A stretch of DNA of 64,000 nucleotides from Chitinibacter fontanus. GTDB lineage: Bacteria > Pseudomonadota > Gammaproteobacteria > Burkholderiales > Chitinibacteraceae. Below, piece after piece: positions 28,068 through 38,113 of the stretch (position 1 is its first letter; every line of letters starts with the position of its first letter). A program made the position numbers and the translations under genes. The notes beneath the pieces were generated by a model. The model had not been told where the DNA came from. It did not search any database and saw only the letters and a program-made list of their open reading frames with translations. The stretch covers positions 3,189,665 through 3,253,664 of the forward strand of contig NZ_CP058952.1 of assembly GCF_013423785.1 (NCBI RefSeq), given 5' to 3'.

Positions 28068-29192
28068 ATGTCATTAAATTTGTTGGATTACGATGCTGAG
28101 CGACTCGGCCAATTGATGGTGCAGATGGGGGAGAAGCCTTTTCGTGCCAAGCAATTGCTCAAGTGGGTTCATCAGCGCGGCGCCGCTGATTTTGACGTGA
28201 TGAGCGATATTGCGAAGTCATTTCGTCAGAAATTGACCGAGCAAGCCTGTGTGGCTCCGCCTTCAATGATGGCCGAACAAATTGCCCAAGATGGCACCCG
28301 CAAGTGGTTGCTGGATGTCGGTACGGGCAATGGCGTTGAGGCTGTTTTTATTCCTGAGGATGACCGCGGTACATTATGTGTGTCGAGTCAGGTCGGTTGT
28401 GCGCTGGACTGTACGTTTTGTTCAACAGCACGCCAAGGTTTTAATCGTAATTTAAGCACTGCTGAAATTATTGGCCAATTGTGGTGGGCGAATCAGCGCT
28501 TGTCATTTGATGCCGCCCGGTTGGGTAATGCGGTGAATGACGATACGCGCATCGTGTCGAATGTCGTAATGATGGGGATGGGCGAGCCGCTGGCTAACTA
28601 CGATAATGTGGTCGCCGCAATGCGCTTGATGCTTGATGATAATGCCTATGGCTTATCGCGCCGTCGTGTGACATTGTCTACATCGGGTATGGTGCCTCAG
28701 CTTGATCGTTTGCGTGAAGATTGCCCGGTGGCATTGGCTGTTAGTTTGCATGCGCCGAATGATAAAATTCGTGATGAAATTGTTCCAATTAATAAAAAAT
28801 ACCCATTAAAAGAATTACTTAATGCCTGTAATCGTTATCTGGAAAAAGCGCCGCGCGATTTTGTGACGTTTGAGTACGTGATGCTGGCAGGGATTAACGA
28901 TCAACCCGAACACGCACGCCAACTGGTTGATTTGGCACGTTCGGTGTCATGTAAATTTAATCTGATACCATTTAACCCATTCCCTAACTCAGGGTATGCG
29001 CGCTCTGGGCGTGAGGCGATTCACCGATTCCGTGATATTCTGATTCAGGCTGGTTACATTGTGACTGTGCGAAAAACGCGTGGTGATGATATTGATGCTG
29101 CATGCGGCCAGTTGGCTGGGCAGGTATTAGATAAAACCCGCCGAACTGAAAAAATGGCAGAAACTCGCCCGATTTTGTTTCAACAAAAATAA
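28068..29192 (+). CDS. rlmN: Dual-specificity 23S rRNA/tRNA adenine-C2 methyltransferase RlmN
   Basis: Radical SAM enzyme that methylates C2 of A2503 in 23S rRNA and A37 in some tRNAs. 374 residues from the ATG at 28068 (GGAG upstream; a TTG just after the ndk stop is less likely). The CX3CX2C cluster CALDCTFC is near 115. A conserved methyl-carrying Cys is expected near the C-terminus, and Cys in [12 protein letters not shown] fits. [10 protein letters not shown] and [14 protein letters not shown] are typical. The order ndk-rlmN-pilW-rodZ is common in Neisseriales. Confidence 0.95.
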   Translation: MSLNLLDYDAERLGQLMVQMGEKPFRAKQLLKWVHQRGAADFDVMSDIAKSFRQKLTEQACVAPPSMMAEQIAQDGTRKWLLDVGTGNGVEAVFIPEDDRGTLCVSSQVGCALDCTFCSTARQGFNRNLSTAEIIGQLWWANQRLSFDAARLGNAVNDDTRIVSNVVMMGMGEPLANYDNVVAAMRLMLDDNAYGLSRRRVTLSTSGMVPQLDRLREDCPVALAVSLHAPNDKIRDEIVPINKKYPLKELLNACNRYLEKAPRDFVTFEYVMLAGINDQPEHARQLVDLARSVSCKFNLIPFNPFPNSGYARSGREAIHRFRDILIQAGYIVTVRKTRGDDIDAACGQLAGQVLDKTRRTEKMAETRPILFQQK

Positions 29193-29201
29193 GGCTTCAA
29201 A

Positions 29202-29948
29202 ATGAAAAAAAACTGTTTGCTTGCTTTGATATTGGTTCTTTCGCCGCTAGTGCAGGCAAATGAAGATCTAAGTGCTGATGAGCAGCGAGCAGCTACCCGT
29301 ACCAGTCTGGCATCTGAGTATTATCGCCGTGGTGCATATGCGGTTGCCATTGAAGAGGGAAAAAAGGCACTTGAGTCTGTTCCAAATTATGCTCAAGCAC
29401 TCAATGTGCTGGCTGTTTCATACGTCGCACTCAAAGATGATGCGAAAGGCCGGATGTATTTTGAGCAGGCAGTTAAAGCAGCCCCGAAAGACTCAGATAT
29501 TAATCAGAATTTTGGTGCTTTTTTATGTGAGCGCGGCGATTACAAGGCAGGTCTTGCCCGCTATGATATCGTGCTCAGTAATACCCTATATGCAACGCCT
29601 GAACTTACGTTGATTGCCGCGGCTAATTGCAGCTTGCAGGCGGGCGATAGAGCGCTAGCCCGGCAATATTTTGATCGTGCGAGTAAACAGCGCACGAATA
29701 ATTTATCGGTAAAATTTCAGGTGGCGAATTATTTGCTGAGCGAGGGTGAACTTGCTCAGGCAAAACAATTATTTATTGAAGTTTTGCGGGCCGTTTCCAA
29801 GGCTCCTCCCGAATTGCTATGGCTTGGCGTGCGTATTGAACGTAAAATCGGCAACAAAGAAGCTGAGTTGCGATATGCCAATGAATTAAAGCGTAACCAC
29901 CCAGATTCTGTTGAAGCAACCAAGCTGATGACCGGACAATATGATTGA
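29202..29948 (+). CDS. pilW: Type IV pilus biogenesis/stability TPR protein PilW (PilF)
   Basis: Pilotin-type TPR protein that helps the PilQ secretin assemble in the outer membrane. 248 residues: an N-terminal signal (KNCLLALILVLSPLVQA) then about six tetratricopeptide repeats (LASEYYRRGAYAVAIEEGKKAL, ALNVLAVSYVALKDDAKG and so on). Homologues are usually lipoproteins, but no Cys follows the signal here, so this copy looks soluble in the periplasm. It overlaps rodZ by 8 bp, indicating coupling. Confidence 0.88.
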   Translation: MKKNCLLALILVLSPLVQANEDLSADEQRAATRTSLASEYYRRGAYAVAIEEGKKALESVPNYAQALNVLAVSYVALKDDAKGRMYFEQAVKAAPKDSDINQNFGAFLCERGDYKAGLARYDIVLSNTLYATPELTLIAAANCSLQAGDRALARQYFDRASKQRTNNLSVKFQVANYLLSEGELAQAKQLFIEVLRAVSKAPPELLWLGVRIERKIGNKEAELRYANELKRNHPDSVEATKLMTGQYD

Positions 29949-30825
29949 AGAACAAGAAAATAAACCCGTAGCATCTCCGTCATTCCTGCCTGCGGGCCGC
30001 CAATTGCGCGCTGCACGCGAAGCCTTAGGTCTTACTGTTGAGGATGTAGCTGGACAGCTAAAACTGTCTCGCCGTCAGGTTCAAGCACTAGAGCAAGAAG
30101 CTTTTGATGAATTGCCTAGCAATTTATTTATTCGGGGTTTTGTACGCAATTATGCTCGCTTAGTGCAGATCGACCCTGCTCCTTTGATTGATTATCTTGC
30201 TAACGTATTGCCGGGTGAAGCTGCGCAAGAAAGTCCTAGCTCAGTGAGTATCGAAGTTGGTCAATCATTTCCAGAAATGCGCAGTTCAACACGCTCTTCG
30301 AGTTCTACCTTGATTGTTGTCGTTGCATTGCTGGGTGTTTTTCTGGGCGTGGGTGGCGTGTATTGGTACCTTCAGCAGCCATCGACGCCAGAAGTTGCTC
30401 TGCCAGAACTAAATGCACCTGAAGCGATTCCTGCCTCAGCCGCTAGCGAAGCAGCTACTGAAGTTGCAAGCTCAGCAGTAGTGGCAACTGCTCAGCCACA
30501 GACGAGCGCAAGTGTGGCTTCTAAAGTAGAAGTCACCGCAGCCCCACTTGTAAGCCCGATTGCAGCTTCTGTTGTTGCTGGTGCTGCAGAATTAAGCGTG
30601 GTTACCGAGTCGGATAGTTGGGTGCAAATCGTCGACAGCACCGGATCAAAAGTCTTGTCTGAAATTGTTCGGCCTGGTTACGAGCGTAAAGTGACTGGTG
30701 TGGCGCCATTTTCTGTGAAAGTAGGCAATGCCCCTAAAACAAAACTGACCATTCAAGGTCGTCCAGTTGATTTGAGTAGCTATCTCAAACCTGGTTCTGA
30801 TGTTGTTAATTTGGAATTGAAATAA
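29941..30825 (+). CDS. rodZ: RodZ-like cytoskeletal/HTH membrane protein
   Basis: Links MreB to the cell-wall elongation machinery. 294 residues: an N-terminal HTH (LRAAREALGLTVEDVAGQLK at about 20-39, then LSRRQVQALEQEAF), one membrane helix (LIVVVALLGVFLGVGGVYWY near 122-141), an Ala/Val/Ser-rich periplasmic linker, and a C-terminal DUF4115-type beta domain (SDSWVQIVDSTG to VNLELK). Length and layout match the family. It lies between pilW and ispG, with 3 bp to ispG. Confidence 0.92.
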   Translation: MIEEQENKPVASPSFLPAGRQLRAAREALGLTVEDVAGQLKLSRRQVQALEQEAFDELPSNLFIRGFVRNYARLVQIDPAPLIDYLANVLPGEAAQESPSSVSIEVGQSFPEMRSSTRSSSSTLIVVVALLGVFLGVGGVYWYLQQPSTPEVALPELNAPEAIPASAASEAATEVASSAVVATAQPQTSASVASKVEVTAAPLVSPIAASVVAGAAELSVVTESDSWVQIVDSTGSKVLSEIVRPGYERKVTGVAPFSVKVGNAPKTKLTIQGRPVDLSSYLKPGSDVVNLELK

Positions 30826-30828
30826 TTC

Positions 30829-32103
30829 ATGTCTAGCCCAATTGTGCGTCGTAAAACTCGTCAAGTTCAAATTGGAAATGTCTGGGTAGGAAGTGATCAT
30901 CCGGTCATGGTGCAATCAATGACCAATACCGACACTGCTGATGCAGAAGCCACCGCTCGCCAGGTTTTTGAGTTATGGCGCGCAGGCTCTGAAGCGGTAA
31001 GAATTACTGTCAATAGTGCAGAAGCTGCTGCGCAGGTCGCCAATATCAAGATCAAGCTAGAAAACTGGGGTTGCAAAGTGCCGCTGGTTGGGGATTTTCA
31101 TTTTAATGGCGATCGTTTGCTGCGTGATTATCCCGACTGTGCTGAGGCTTTGGCCAAGTACCGTATTAATCCTGGCAATGTAGGCAAGGGTGCCAAGCGC
31201 GACGAAAAGTTTGCCTACATGATCGAAAAGGCGATTGAGTACAAAAAACCGGTGCGCATTGGCGTGAATTGGGGCTCGCTCGATCAAGCTATTGCGGCGC
31301 GAATGATGGATGAAAATTCCAAACGTGCGCAGCCGCTAACTGCCGAAGCCGTGATGCGCGAAGCGCTCATTGTGTCTGCGCTTGAATCCGCCGATCAGGC
31401 TATTGCCTGGGGTTTGTCGCCAGATCAGATTTTATTATCTTGTAAAGTGTCGCACGTGCAAGATTTGATTGCGGTGTATCGCGATTTGGGTGCGCGCTGT
31501 GATTACCCATTGCATTTGGGGTTAACCGAAGCGGGTATGGGCTCGAAGGGGATTGTGGCTTCTAGCGCAGCGCTGGCGGTGCTAATGCAAGAGGGGATTG
31601 GCGATACCATTCGCATCTCCCTGACGCCTGAACCAAATGGTGACCGCACTAAAGAGGTGGTGGTTGCACAAGAATTGTTGCAAACCATGGGGCTGCGCAG
31701 TTTTACCCCATTAGTCACTGCCTGCCCGGGTTGCGGACGTACCACTTCAACCGTGTTTCAAGAGCTGGCGCAAGATATTCAAAGCTTCTTGCGTGAGCAA
31801 ATGCCGGTGTGGCGTGCTCAATATCCTGGTGTTGAGGAAATGAAGGTCGCCGTGATGGGCTGCGTGGTGAATGGCCCTGGCGAGTCAAAATTGGCGGATA
31901 TCGGTATTAGCTTGCCGGGTACAGGTGAGGTGCCGGTGTGCCCGGTGTATGTCGATGGTGAGAAAGACGTTACGCTGAAAGGTGATAATGTGGCTCAGGA
32001 ATTCCAGGCGATTGTTGAGAATTATGTCGTGACACGATATGGTGAGAACGGCAGCAAACGTCGTGCTGATGCACCTAAAATCATTCCGTTAGCTCAGATT
32101 TAA
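30829..32103 (+). CDS. ispG: 4-hydroxy-3-methylbut-2-enyl diphosphate synthase (flavodoxin)
   Basis: Penultimate MEP-pathway step of isoprenoid synthesis, a [4Fe-4S] enzyme. 424 residues, the bacterial length of the betaproteobacterial form. The N-terminal barrel starts [20 protein letters not shown]. The cluster cysteines lie in [10 protein letters not shown] near 301 and [12 protein letters not shown] near 343. The internal INPGNVG and [11 protein letters not shown] motifs are present. It is part of the co-directional block rodZ-ispG-hisS. Confidence 0.96.
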   Translation: MSSPIVRRKTRQVQIGNVWVGSDHPVMVQSMTNTDTADAEATARQVFELWRAGSEAVRITVNSAEAAAQVANIKIKLENWGCKVPLVGDFHFNGDRLLRDYPDCAEALAKYRINPGNVGKGAKRDEKFAYMIEKAIEYKKPVRIGVNWGSLDQAIAARMMDENSKRAQPLTAEAVMREALIVSALESADQAIAWGLSPDQILLSCKVSHVQDLIAVYRDLGARCDYPLHLGLTEAGMGSKGIVASSAALAVLMQEGIGDTIRISLTPEPNGDRTKEVVVAQELLQTMGLRSFTPLVTACPGCGRTTSTVFQELAQDIQSFLREQMPVWRAQYPGVEEMKVAVMGCVVNGPGESKLADIGISLPGTGEVPVCPVYVDGEKDVTLKGDNVAQEFQAIVENYVVTRYGENGSKRRADAPKIIPLAQI

Positions 32104-32126
32104 ATTGATCAGGTAGAAAAATAAAA

Positions 32127-33398
32127 ATGGCTCAAACCATTCAAGGGATTCGTGGCATGAACGATATTCTGCCGCAAGAAATGTCGCAGTGGCAGTTTTT
32201 TGAACGTGTAACGCGCGAATGGCTGGCAGCCTACGGCTACAACCAGATTCGGATGCCGATTGTTGAATCAACGCATCTATTTGTACGAGGTGTGGGTGAG
32301 CATACCGACATTGTTGAAAAAGAAATGTATGCTTTCGAAGACAGTCTTAATGGTGAAAAGCTAACTTTGCGCCCAGAAGGTACTGCTGGCTGCGTACGTG
32401 CATGTATCGAGCATGGCTTGTTGTACAACCAAACCCAACGTCTCTGGTATATGGGTCCGATGTTCCGGCATGAACGCCCACAAAAAGGGCGTTTGCGTCA
32501 GTTTAATCAGCTTGGTGTCGAGGCGTTTGGTTTTGCAACGCCAGATGTTGATGCCGAAATGATTGTGATGCTGGCCGATCTGTGGCCGCGTTTGGGCTTG
32601 ACTGGTCTGCAACTTGAGCTCAATTCGCTGGGAAATACTGAAGAGCGTGCGGCGCATCGTGCCGAACTGATTAAATACCTTGAGGGGTATGTTGATCAAC
32701 TTGACGAAGATAGCCGTCGCCGTCTATATACCAACCCTTTACGCGTGCTGGATACCAAAAACCCTGCGCTGCAAGCAATGGCTGAAAATGCTCCGCGTCT
32801 CGCAGACTTCTTAGGTGAAGAGTCCAAAGCGCATTTCGACGGCGTAAAAGCTTTGCTCGATGATGCAGGCATTGCGTATGTAATTAATCCGCGCTTGGTG
32901 CGCGGTTTAGATTACTACAATCGCACGGTGTTTGAGTGGACCACTACTGAGTTGGGTGCACAAGGCACAGTGGCGGCGGGTGGCCGTTACGATGGTCTGG
33001 TTGAACAGCTTGGCGGGAAGCCTTGCCCAGCCGTTGGGTTTGCGATGGGGATCGAGCGCTTGATGTTGCTACTTGAGGCACAAAAAGTCGTGGCACCAAG
33101 CGCTGCGCCCGATGTGTATGTTGTTAGCCAAGGTGAGGCAGCGGCGCGGTATGCCTTTACCGCCGCGCGTCAGATGCGCGACCAAGGCTTCAATGTGATA
33201 TATCATGCTGGCGGTGGTAGCTTTAAATCGCAATTTAAAAAAGCTGACCAGTCGGGCGCGCGCTTTGCCGTGATTGTGGGTGAGGGCGAGATGCAGTCTC
33301 AGACGGTCAATATCAAAGTGCTGACGGGTGAAAAGCAGGGTGAGCAACAGACCGTCGCGCAAGATCAATTAGCAAGTGTGATGTGTAGTCTTAAATAA
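32127..33398 (+). CDS. hisS: Histidyl-tRNA synthetase
   Basis: Class II synthetase of 423 residues. Motif 2 region [18 protein letters not shown] near 78, [16 protein letters not shown] near 112, the histidine-specific loops [15 protein letters not shown] near 257 and [15 protein letters not shown] near 285, and motif 3 [13 protein letters not shown] near 305. The anticodon-binding domain ends the protein. A 48-bp GGGTAT/ATACC element falls inside it at 32685. Co-transcription with yfgM is likely, with a 20-bp gap. Confidence 0.96.
   Translation: MAQTIQGIRGMNDILPQEMSQWQFFERVTREWLAAYGYNQIRMPIVESTHLFVRGVGEHTDIVEKEMYAFEDSLNGEKLTLRPEGTAGCVRACIEHGLLYNQTQRLWYMGPMFRHERPQKGRLRQFNQLGVEAFGFATPDVDAEMIVMLADLWPRLGLTGLQLELNSLGNTEERAAHRAELIKYLEGYVDQLDEDSRRRLYTNPLRVLDTKNPALQAMAENAPRLADFLGEESKAHFDGVKALLDDAGIAYVINPRLVRGLDYYNRTVFEWTTTELGAQGTVAAGGRYDGLVEQLGGKPCPAVGFAMGIERLMLLLEAQKVVAPSAAPDVYVVSQGEAAARYAFTAARQMRDQGFNVIYHAGGGSFKSQFKKADQSGARFAVIVGEGEMQSQTVNIKVLTGEKQGEQQTVAQDQLASVMCSLK
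32685..32732 (+). repeat. 48-bp GGGTAT-N37-ATACC element, copy 3 (coding)
   Basis: GGGTAT at 32685-32690 and TATACC ending at 32732, separated by exactly 37 bp up to ATACC. It lies in hisS, encoding the segment [12 protein letters not shown]...RLYTN, which looks like ordinary HisS sequence. The element therefore overlaps conserved coding sequence and was probably not inserted there. Confidence 0.45.
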
Positions 33399-33418
33399 TC
33401 AAGGACAACGGGGTTAAC

Positions 33419-34048
33419 ATGGCAGCTTTTGACTTACAAGAACAAGAACAGATTGCCGAGCTGAAAGCTTGGTGGCAAAGCTGGGGTAAATCTTTAGCGA
33501 CGGTGGTCGTGACTGCTTTGCTCGCTTATGCAGCGTGGACCGGTTGGCAATCATGGCAAAAACATCAGGTTGCTAAAGCGGCTGATTTGTATGCGCAATT
33601 ACAGTCGCAGGCGATGGATAAGTCCAAGTTTACTGCCACATTAGATAGCTTGAAATCAGATTACAAATCCACCCCATACGCAGCTCGTGCCGCTTTGGGT
33701 GCTGCGAAATTGGCTTATTTAAACGGCGATGCAGCAAAAGCGCGTGATGAGCTGAACTGGGTGATCAGTAATGCAAAAGAAGTGACTTTGCGTGACACTG
33801 CAAAGTTACGATTGGCTTCAGTATTGCTTGATGATAAAAAATTCGATGAAGCTTTAACCTTGGTAAAAGCGCCTGAAGAAGAAAGTTATTCTGCCTTGTT
33901 TGCTGAAATGCGTGGTGACGTATTGCTTGCTAAATCAGATGTGCCGGGTGCTGCAGACGCATACCGTCAAGCAATTGCAAAATTGCCTAAAGATGCTCCT
34001 AATCTGAAACTTGTAGAAGTTAAACTCGATGTGCTTGGAGTGAAGTAA
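33419..34048 (+). CDS. yfgM: YfgM-like ancillary translocon/TPR protein
   Basis: 209 residues. The N-terminal cytoplasmic tail (AFDLQEQEQIAELKAWWQSW) leads into one membrane helix (SLATVVVTALLAYAAWTGW at about 25-43). A periplasmic TPR-like helical domain follows (AARAALGAAKLAYLNGDAAK, then repeats to residue 209). In E. coli the homologue associates with SecYEG and PpiD and assists periplasmic folding. The position between hisS and bamB is conserved and supports the call. Confidence 0.9.
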   Translation: MAAFDLQEQEQIAELKAWWQSWGKSLATVVVTALLAYAAWTGWQSWQKHQVAKAADLYAQLQSQAMDKSKFTATLDSLKSDYKSTPYAARAALGAAKLAYLNGDAAKARDELNWVISNAKEVTLRDTAKLRLASVLLDDKKFDEALTLVKAPEEESYSALFAEMRGDVLLAKSDVPGAADAYRQAIAKLPKDAPNLKLVEVKLDVLGVK

Positions 34049-34050
34049 CG

Positions 34051-35178
34051 ATGCGAGTACTGCGCAATATTTTACTTCTGGCTGCTTTAGGTTTGACTGC
34101 TTGTTCTAGCATCAGCAATATTCCGGATCCATCGCCATTGCCTGCGTTGAGCAAAAATAGCCATGCCAAAGTGCGTTGGAATTCATCGATTGGCAATGAC
34201 ACACAATATCGTTTCCAGCCGGCTTTTTTTGGTGATGATGTGGCTGTGGTTGGCGGTAATAGTGCGGTAGCCTTGCTTGATCGTAAAACCGGTAAGGCTA
34301 AATGGCAGGTCAAGTTACCTCAGCCAGTAGCAGGTGGGATCGGCGTCGGTACCAATCTTGTTGCTGTTGGCAGCTTGAAGGGTGATGTCATTGCTTTAGA
34401 TTTAGCAACTGGGAAAACCTTGTGGACTGCCCAAACCTCAAGTGAAGTTATTGCATCACCAGTGATTGAGCGTGGTTTTGTTGTTGTCCGCTCGATTGAT
34501 GGCAAGGTTAGTGCTTACTCTGCTGATAAGGGTGAGCTGAAATGGGTTTATCAACGTCCGCAGCCTGCTTTGCAATTGCGTAATTACGCACCGCCGGTTG
34601 CGGCAGATGGCATTGTGTACATCGGACAAGCTGCCGGTCGTTTAACTGCGCTGGCTGTGAATGATGGTCGTGTGTTGTGGGAGGCTCCGATTGCCTTGCC
34701 GCGTGGTGCAAGCGAACTTGAACGCGTGACAGATATCGTCAGCCCGCCGGTAGTGTTTGCCGATATGGTTTGTGCGGTAGCCTATCAAGGCCGCGTGGCT
34801 TGTATCAGTACGCAAAACGGTTCTTTAGTGTGGACACGTGAAGTGTCTAGCTGGGCTGGTTTAGGTATTGATGAATCACATGTATATGTGACTGATGTGA
34901 AAGGGCACATTTACGCCTTTGAACGCAGCACTGGTCGCTCGGTTTGGAAGCAAGATAAACTGGCCTATCGTTTCGTGAGTGCGCCAGCAGTATTGGGTAA
35001 TCAGGTTGTAGTAGGTGATCTAGAAGGTTATTTGCACTATCTTGACCCTGAAGATGGGTCTTTGGTTGGCCAGCAGGCCACCGATGGCAGTCGTATTTAT
35101 ATCGCACCACAATCTGTGGGGTCTGAGGCTTTAGTTCAAACCCGCAAAGGCAGTTTATACCTGCTTGGTGCACAGTAA
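34051..35178 (+). CDS. bamB: Outer membrane assembly lipoprotein BamB
   Basis: Beta-propeller lipoprotein of the BAM complex, which inserts outer-membrane proteins. 375 residues. The signal peptide ends in the lipobox LTAC (lipidated Cys near residue 18). Seven to eight PQQ-like blades follow, each with the GxxxW pattern (TGKAKWQVKLP, TGKTLWTAQTS, DGRVLWEAPIA, TGRSVWKQDKL). It starts 2 bp after the yfgM stop and lies 9 bp before der, the same order as in enterobacteria. Confidence 0.95.
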   Translation: MRVLRNILLLAALGLTACSSISNIPDPSPLPALSKNSHAKVRWNSSIGNDTQYRFQPAFFGDDVAVVGGNSAVALLDRKTGKAKWQVKLPQPVAGGIGVGTNLVAVGSLKGDVIALDLATGKTLWTAQTSSEVIASPVIERGFVVVRSIDGKVSAYSADKGELKWVYQRPQPALQLRNYAPPVAADGIVYIGQAAGRLTALAVNDGRVLWEAPIALPRGASELERVTDIVSPPVVFADMVCAVAYQGRVACISTQNGSLVWTREVSSWAGLGIDESHVYVTDVKGHIYAFERSTGRSVWKQDKLAYRFVSAPAVLGNQVVVGDLEGYLHYLDPEDGSLVGQQATDGSRIYIAPQSVGSEALVQTRKGSLYLLGAQ

Positions 35179-35187
35179 GAGAATTGA

Positions 35188-36540
35188 ATGAAACCAACAA
35201 TTGCCCTTGTGGGGCGCCCAAATGTGGGCAAATCAACGTTATTTAACCGTCTTACCAAGACGCGTGATGCATTGGTGGCCGATCAGCCAGGTTTAACGCG
35301 GGATCGTCACTATGGTCACGGCAAAGTGGGTGAAAAACCATATCTGGTCATTGATACGGGTGGTTTCGAGCCAGTGGTTGATGAAGGCATCATGTTTGAG
35401 ATGGCCAAGCAAACGCTGCAGGCCGTAGATGAAGCTGACGCAATTGTATTTATCGTTGATGGCCGCAATGGTTTGACCCCGCAGGATAAAATTATTGCCA
35501 ATCGCCTGCGACAGGGTGATCGGCCGGTGTGGGTTGCTGTAAATAAGATTGAAGGCATGAATCGTGCCGTAATGACGGCTGAGTTTCATGAATTAGGTCT
35601 GGGTGACCCAGTAGCTATTTCTGCTACCCATGGCGAAGGGGTTCGTGACTTAATAAATGAAATTTTGGAAGGCTTCCCAGAGCCTGAGCCAGAAGAAGAA
35701 ATCACTCACCCAATGTTTGCCATTGTTGGTCGCCCTAATGTGGGCAAATCAACATTGGTTAACACTATTTTGGGCGAAGAGCGCGTTATTGCCTTTGACG
35801 CTCCAGGGACTACCCGTGACTCGGTGTTTATTGATTTTGAGCGTAATGGACAAAACTACACCGTAATTGATACTGCCGGTGTACGTCGCCGCGGCAAGGT
35901 CACCGACATGATCGAGAAATTTTCGGTCATTAAAACCATGCAGGCGATTGAAGACTGCAATGTGGTTATTTTGGTGCTTGATGCAACGCAAGATGTTTCG
36001 GATCAAGACGCCAAAATTGCGGGCTTTGTATTAGAGTCTGGCCGTGCTTTGGTGGTGGCAATTAATAAATGGGAAGCGGCTGATGAAGACCAGCGCAATA
36101 CCATTAAGCGTGAAATTTCGCGCAAACTGGCCTTTTTAGATTTTGCCAAATTCCATTATATTTCCGCGCTGCAGGGTAAGGGCGTTGGTGATTTGTTTGG
36201 TTCGATCCACCAGGCATATGATGCTGCGATGATCAAGATTCCGACGCCGAAACTGACTCGTGCTCTTCAATTGGCTATGGAGCGCCAGCAGCCGCCAATC
36301 GCCGGTAAGATCAGACCAAAAATGCGCTATGCGCATCAGGGTGGTAGCAATCCACCTGTGGTTGTGATCCACGGCAATGCGCTTGAGGCTGTGCCTGCTT
36401 CATACTGGCGTTATTTGGAGCATTTCTTCATGAAAACCTTCAAGCTTCAAGGAACGCCACTTAGGGTGCAATTTAAGAAAGGTGGGAATCCATTTGAAGG
36501 CAAGGCACCTCCAAAATTGAATCGCCGAGGCAATAAATAA
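35188..36540 (+). CDS. der: Ribosome-associated GTPase Der (EngA)
   Basis: Double GTPase needed for 50S subunit maturation. 450 residues. Two G domains each show GRPNVGKS (near 8 and 183), DTxG switch II (DTGGFEP and DTAGVRRRG) and NKxE/NKWE motifs. A C-terminal KH-like domain ends with the basic tail PKLNRRGNK. It is last in the hisS-yfgM-bamB-der run. The next gene, hfq, has its own upstream space of 99 bp. Confidence 0.97.
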   Translation: MKPTIALVGRPNVGKSTLFNRLTKTRDALVADQPGLTRDRHYGHGKVGEKPYLVIDTGGFEPVVDEGIMFEMAKQTLQAVDEADAIVFIVDGRNGLTPQDKIIANRLRQGDRPVWVAVNKIEGMNRAVMTAEFHELGLGDPVAISATHGEGVRDLINEILEGFPEPEPEEEITHPMFAIVGRPNVGKSTLVNTILGEERVIAFDAPGTTRDSVFIDFERNGQNYTVIDTAGVRRRGKVTDMIEKFSVIKTMQAIEDCNVVILVLDATQDVSDQDAKIAGFVLESGRALVVAINKWEAADEDQRNTIKREISRKLAFLDFAKFHYISALQGKGVGDLFGSIHQAYDAAMIKIPTPKLTRALQLAMERQQPPIAGKIRPKMRYAHQGGSNPPVVVIHGNALEAVPASYWRYLEHFFMKTFKLQGTPLRVQFKKGGNPFEGKAPPKLNRRGNK

Positions 36541-36639
36541 AATTGCCAATTGTAAGCTGCTGAAAAGTGTACTATAAGCGTAAGATGTTTTGACTCAAGC
36601 CGTATAGACGGAAATTAAATAACAAGCCGGAGAATAAAA

Positions 36640-36891
36640 ATGAGTGCTAAGGGGCAAATGTTGCAAGATCCTTTTTTGAACATCTTGCGCAAAGAGCATG
36701 TGCCAGTGTCAATCTACTTGGTTAATGGCATTAAGTTGCAAGGTCAAATCGAATCGTTTGATCAATATGTAGTGCTGTTGCGTAATACCGTGACGCAAAT
36801 GGTCTACAAGCATGCAATCTCAACTGTTGTGCCTTCGCGTTCTGTCAATGTGCCGCACGACAATCCTGCTGCAGCAACGACAGAAAGCTGA
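36640..36891 (+). CDS. hfq: RNA chaperone Hfq
   Basis: Hexameric Sm-like protein that pairs small RNAs with mRNAs. 83 residues, without the long C-terminal tail of E. coli. Sm1 ([21 protein letters not shown]) and Sm2 ([14 protein letters not shown]) are intact, as is the proximal-face [15 protein letters not shown] ribosome site precedes the ATG. A strong terminator follows, so hfq can be a single-gene transcript even though hflX follows. Confidence 0.97.
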   Translation: MSAKGQMLQDPFLNILRKEHVPVSIYLVNGIKLQGQIESFDQYVVLLRNTVTQMVYKHAISTVVPSRSVNVPHDNPAAATTES

Positions 36892-36911
36892 TTGATGTTT
36901 GGGTAACTTCG

Positions 36912-36945
36912 AACCCCGAAAGATTGCATCTTTCGGGGTTTTTTC
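36912..36945 (+). terminator. Intrinsic terminator of hfq
   Basis: A 13-bp perfect stem AACCCCGAAAGAT/ATCTTTCGGGGTT with loop TGC, followed by TTTTCTT. This sRNA-like terminator could also release short 3' hfq RNAs. Confidence 0.9.
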
Positions 36946-37009
36946 TTCTTGGGATCGCAGAGATTGCCCCCATGTTAAGAACAGATAATGATTAAAGATT
37001 GGGGTAGGC

Positions 37010-38113
37010 ATGTTTGAGCGCCATCAAGGCGGTGATGAGGCGATATTGGTTTGCCTCGATTTTGGTGAGCCCGATTATCGGGATGGTATCGATGAGTTCG
37101 TTGAGCTGGTCAAATCTGCTGGCGTTAAACCGCTGCAAATTATTGAGGGTAAACGCCAGCGCCCTGATCCGGCATATTTTGCCGGCAGTGGTAAGGCCGA
37201 CGAAATTGCACAGGCAGTGGCTGAACATCAGGCGCAACTGGTTATCTTTAATCATCAGCTCTCACCGGCACAAGAACGCAATTTAGAAAAAAAGGCGCAA
37301 TGCCGCGTTTTAGACCGCACAACCCTTATTCTGGATATCTTTGCTCAGCGAGCGCGTACAGCTGAGGGCAAGTTACAGGTGGAGCTGGCGCAGCTGGCGC
37401 ATATTCAAACCCGTTTGATTCGGGGGTGGACTCACCTTGAGCGACAAAAAGGCGGGGTTGGCTTGCGCGGGCCTGGTGAGTCACAATTGGAAACTGACCG
37501 CCGCTTGATCGGGATACGGGTCAAGCGTTTGAAAGATCAGCTGGTCGTGGTTCAGAAACAGCGAGCTACTCAGCGCAAGGCGCGTGATCGTAACGGGCAA
37601 TTCACAGTTTCAATTGTTGGCTATACTAATGCGGGTAAATCAACGCTGTTTAATGCATTAACCAAAGCCAAGATTTATGTTGCAGATCAATTGTTTGCAA
37701 CGCTGGATACTACAAGCCGAAAGTTGTTTTTAGATGCAGAGCATTCAATTGTTTTATCTGATACGGTAGGTTTTATTCGTCAACTGCCGCATACATTGGT
37801 AGCCGCATTTCGGGCGACCTTAGAGGAAACAATTAATGCCGATTTGCTGTTGCATGTGGTTGATATCAATCATCCAATGCGCGACCTACAAATCGCAGAA
37901 GTCAATAAAGTATTAACAGAAATTGGTGCGGAACATATTCCTCAATTGATGGTCTTTAATAAGATCGATCAAAAATCATTACCAGCAGAAATGCTGCGTG
38001 ATGAATATGATAAAATTCAAACTGTTAAATTAAGTGCTATCCATGGTGATGGCCTTGATTTACTTCGTGCCGCGTTGATTGAAGCAATGAGCCAATCACA
38101 AAAGGAAGAATAA
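37010..38113 (+). CDS. hflX: Ribosome-dissociating GTPase HflX
   Basis: Heat-stress GTPase that splits stalled ribosomes. 367 residues: an N-terminal HflX domain with a glycine-rich GSGKADEIA near 62 and the coiled coil RLIRGWTHLERQKGGVGLRG near 140, then a G domain with GYTNAGKSTLFNAL near 203, DTVGFIRQLPH near 252 and NKID near 320. It is shorter than the E. coli protein (426) at the C-terminus. It abuts hflK directly. Confidence 0.95.
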   Translation: MFERHQGGDEAILVCLDFGEPDYRDGIDEFVELVKSAGVKPLQIIEGKRQRPDPAYFAGSGKADEIAQAVAEHQAQLVIFNHQLSPAQERNLEKKAQCRVLDRTTLILDIFAQRARTAEGKLQVELAQLAHIQTRLIRGWTHLERQKGGVGLRGPGESQLETDRRLIGIRVKRLKDQLVVVQKQRATQRKARDRNGQFTVSIVGYTNAGKSTLFNALTKAKIYVADQLFATLDTTSRKLFLDAEHSIVLSDTVGFIRQLPHTLVAAFRATLEETINADLLLHVVDINHPMRDLQIAEVNKVLTEIGAEHIPQLMVFNKIDQKSLPAEMLRDEYDKIQTVKLSAIHGDGLDLLRAALIEAMSQSQKEE

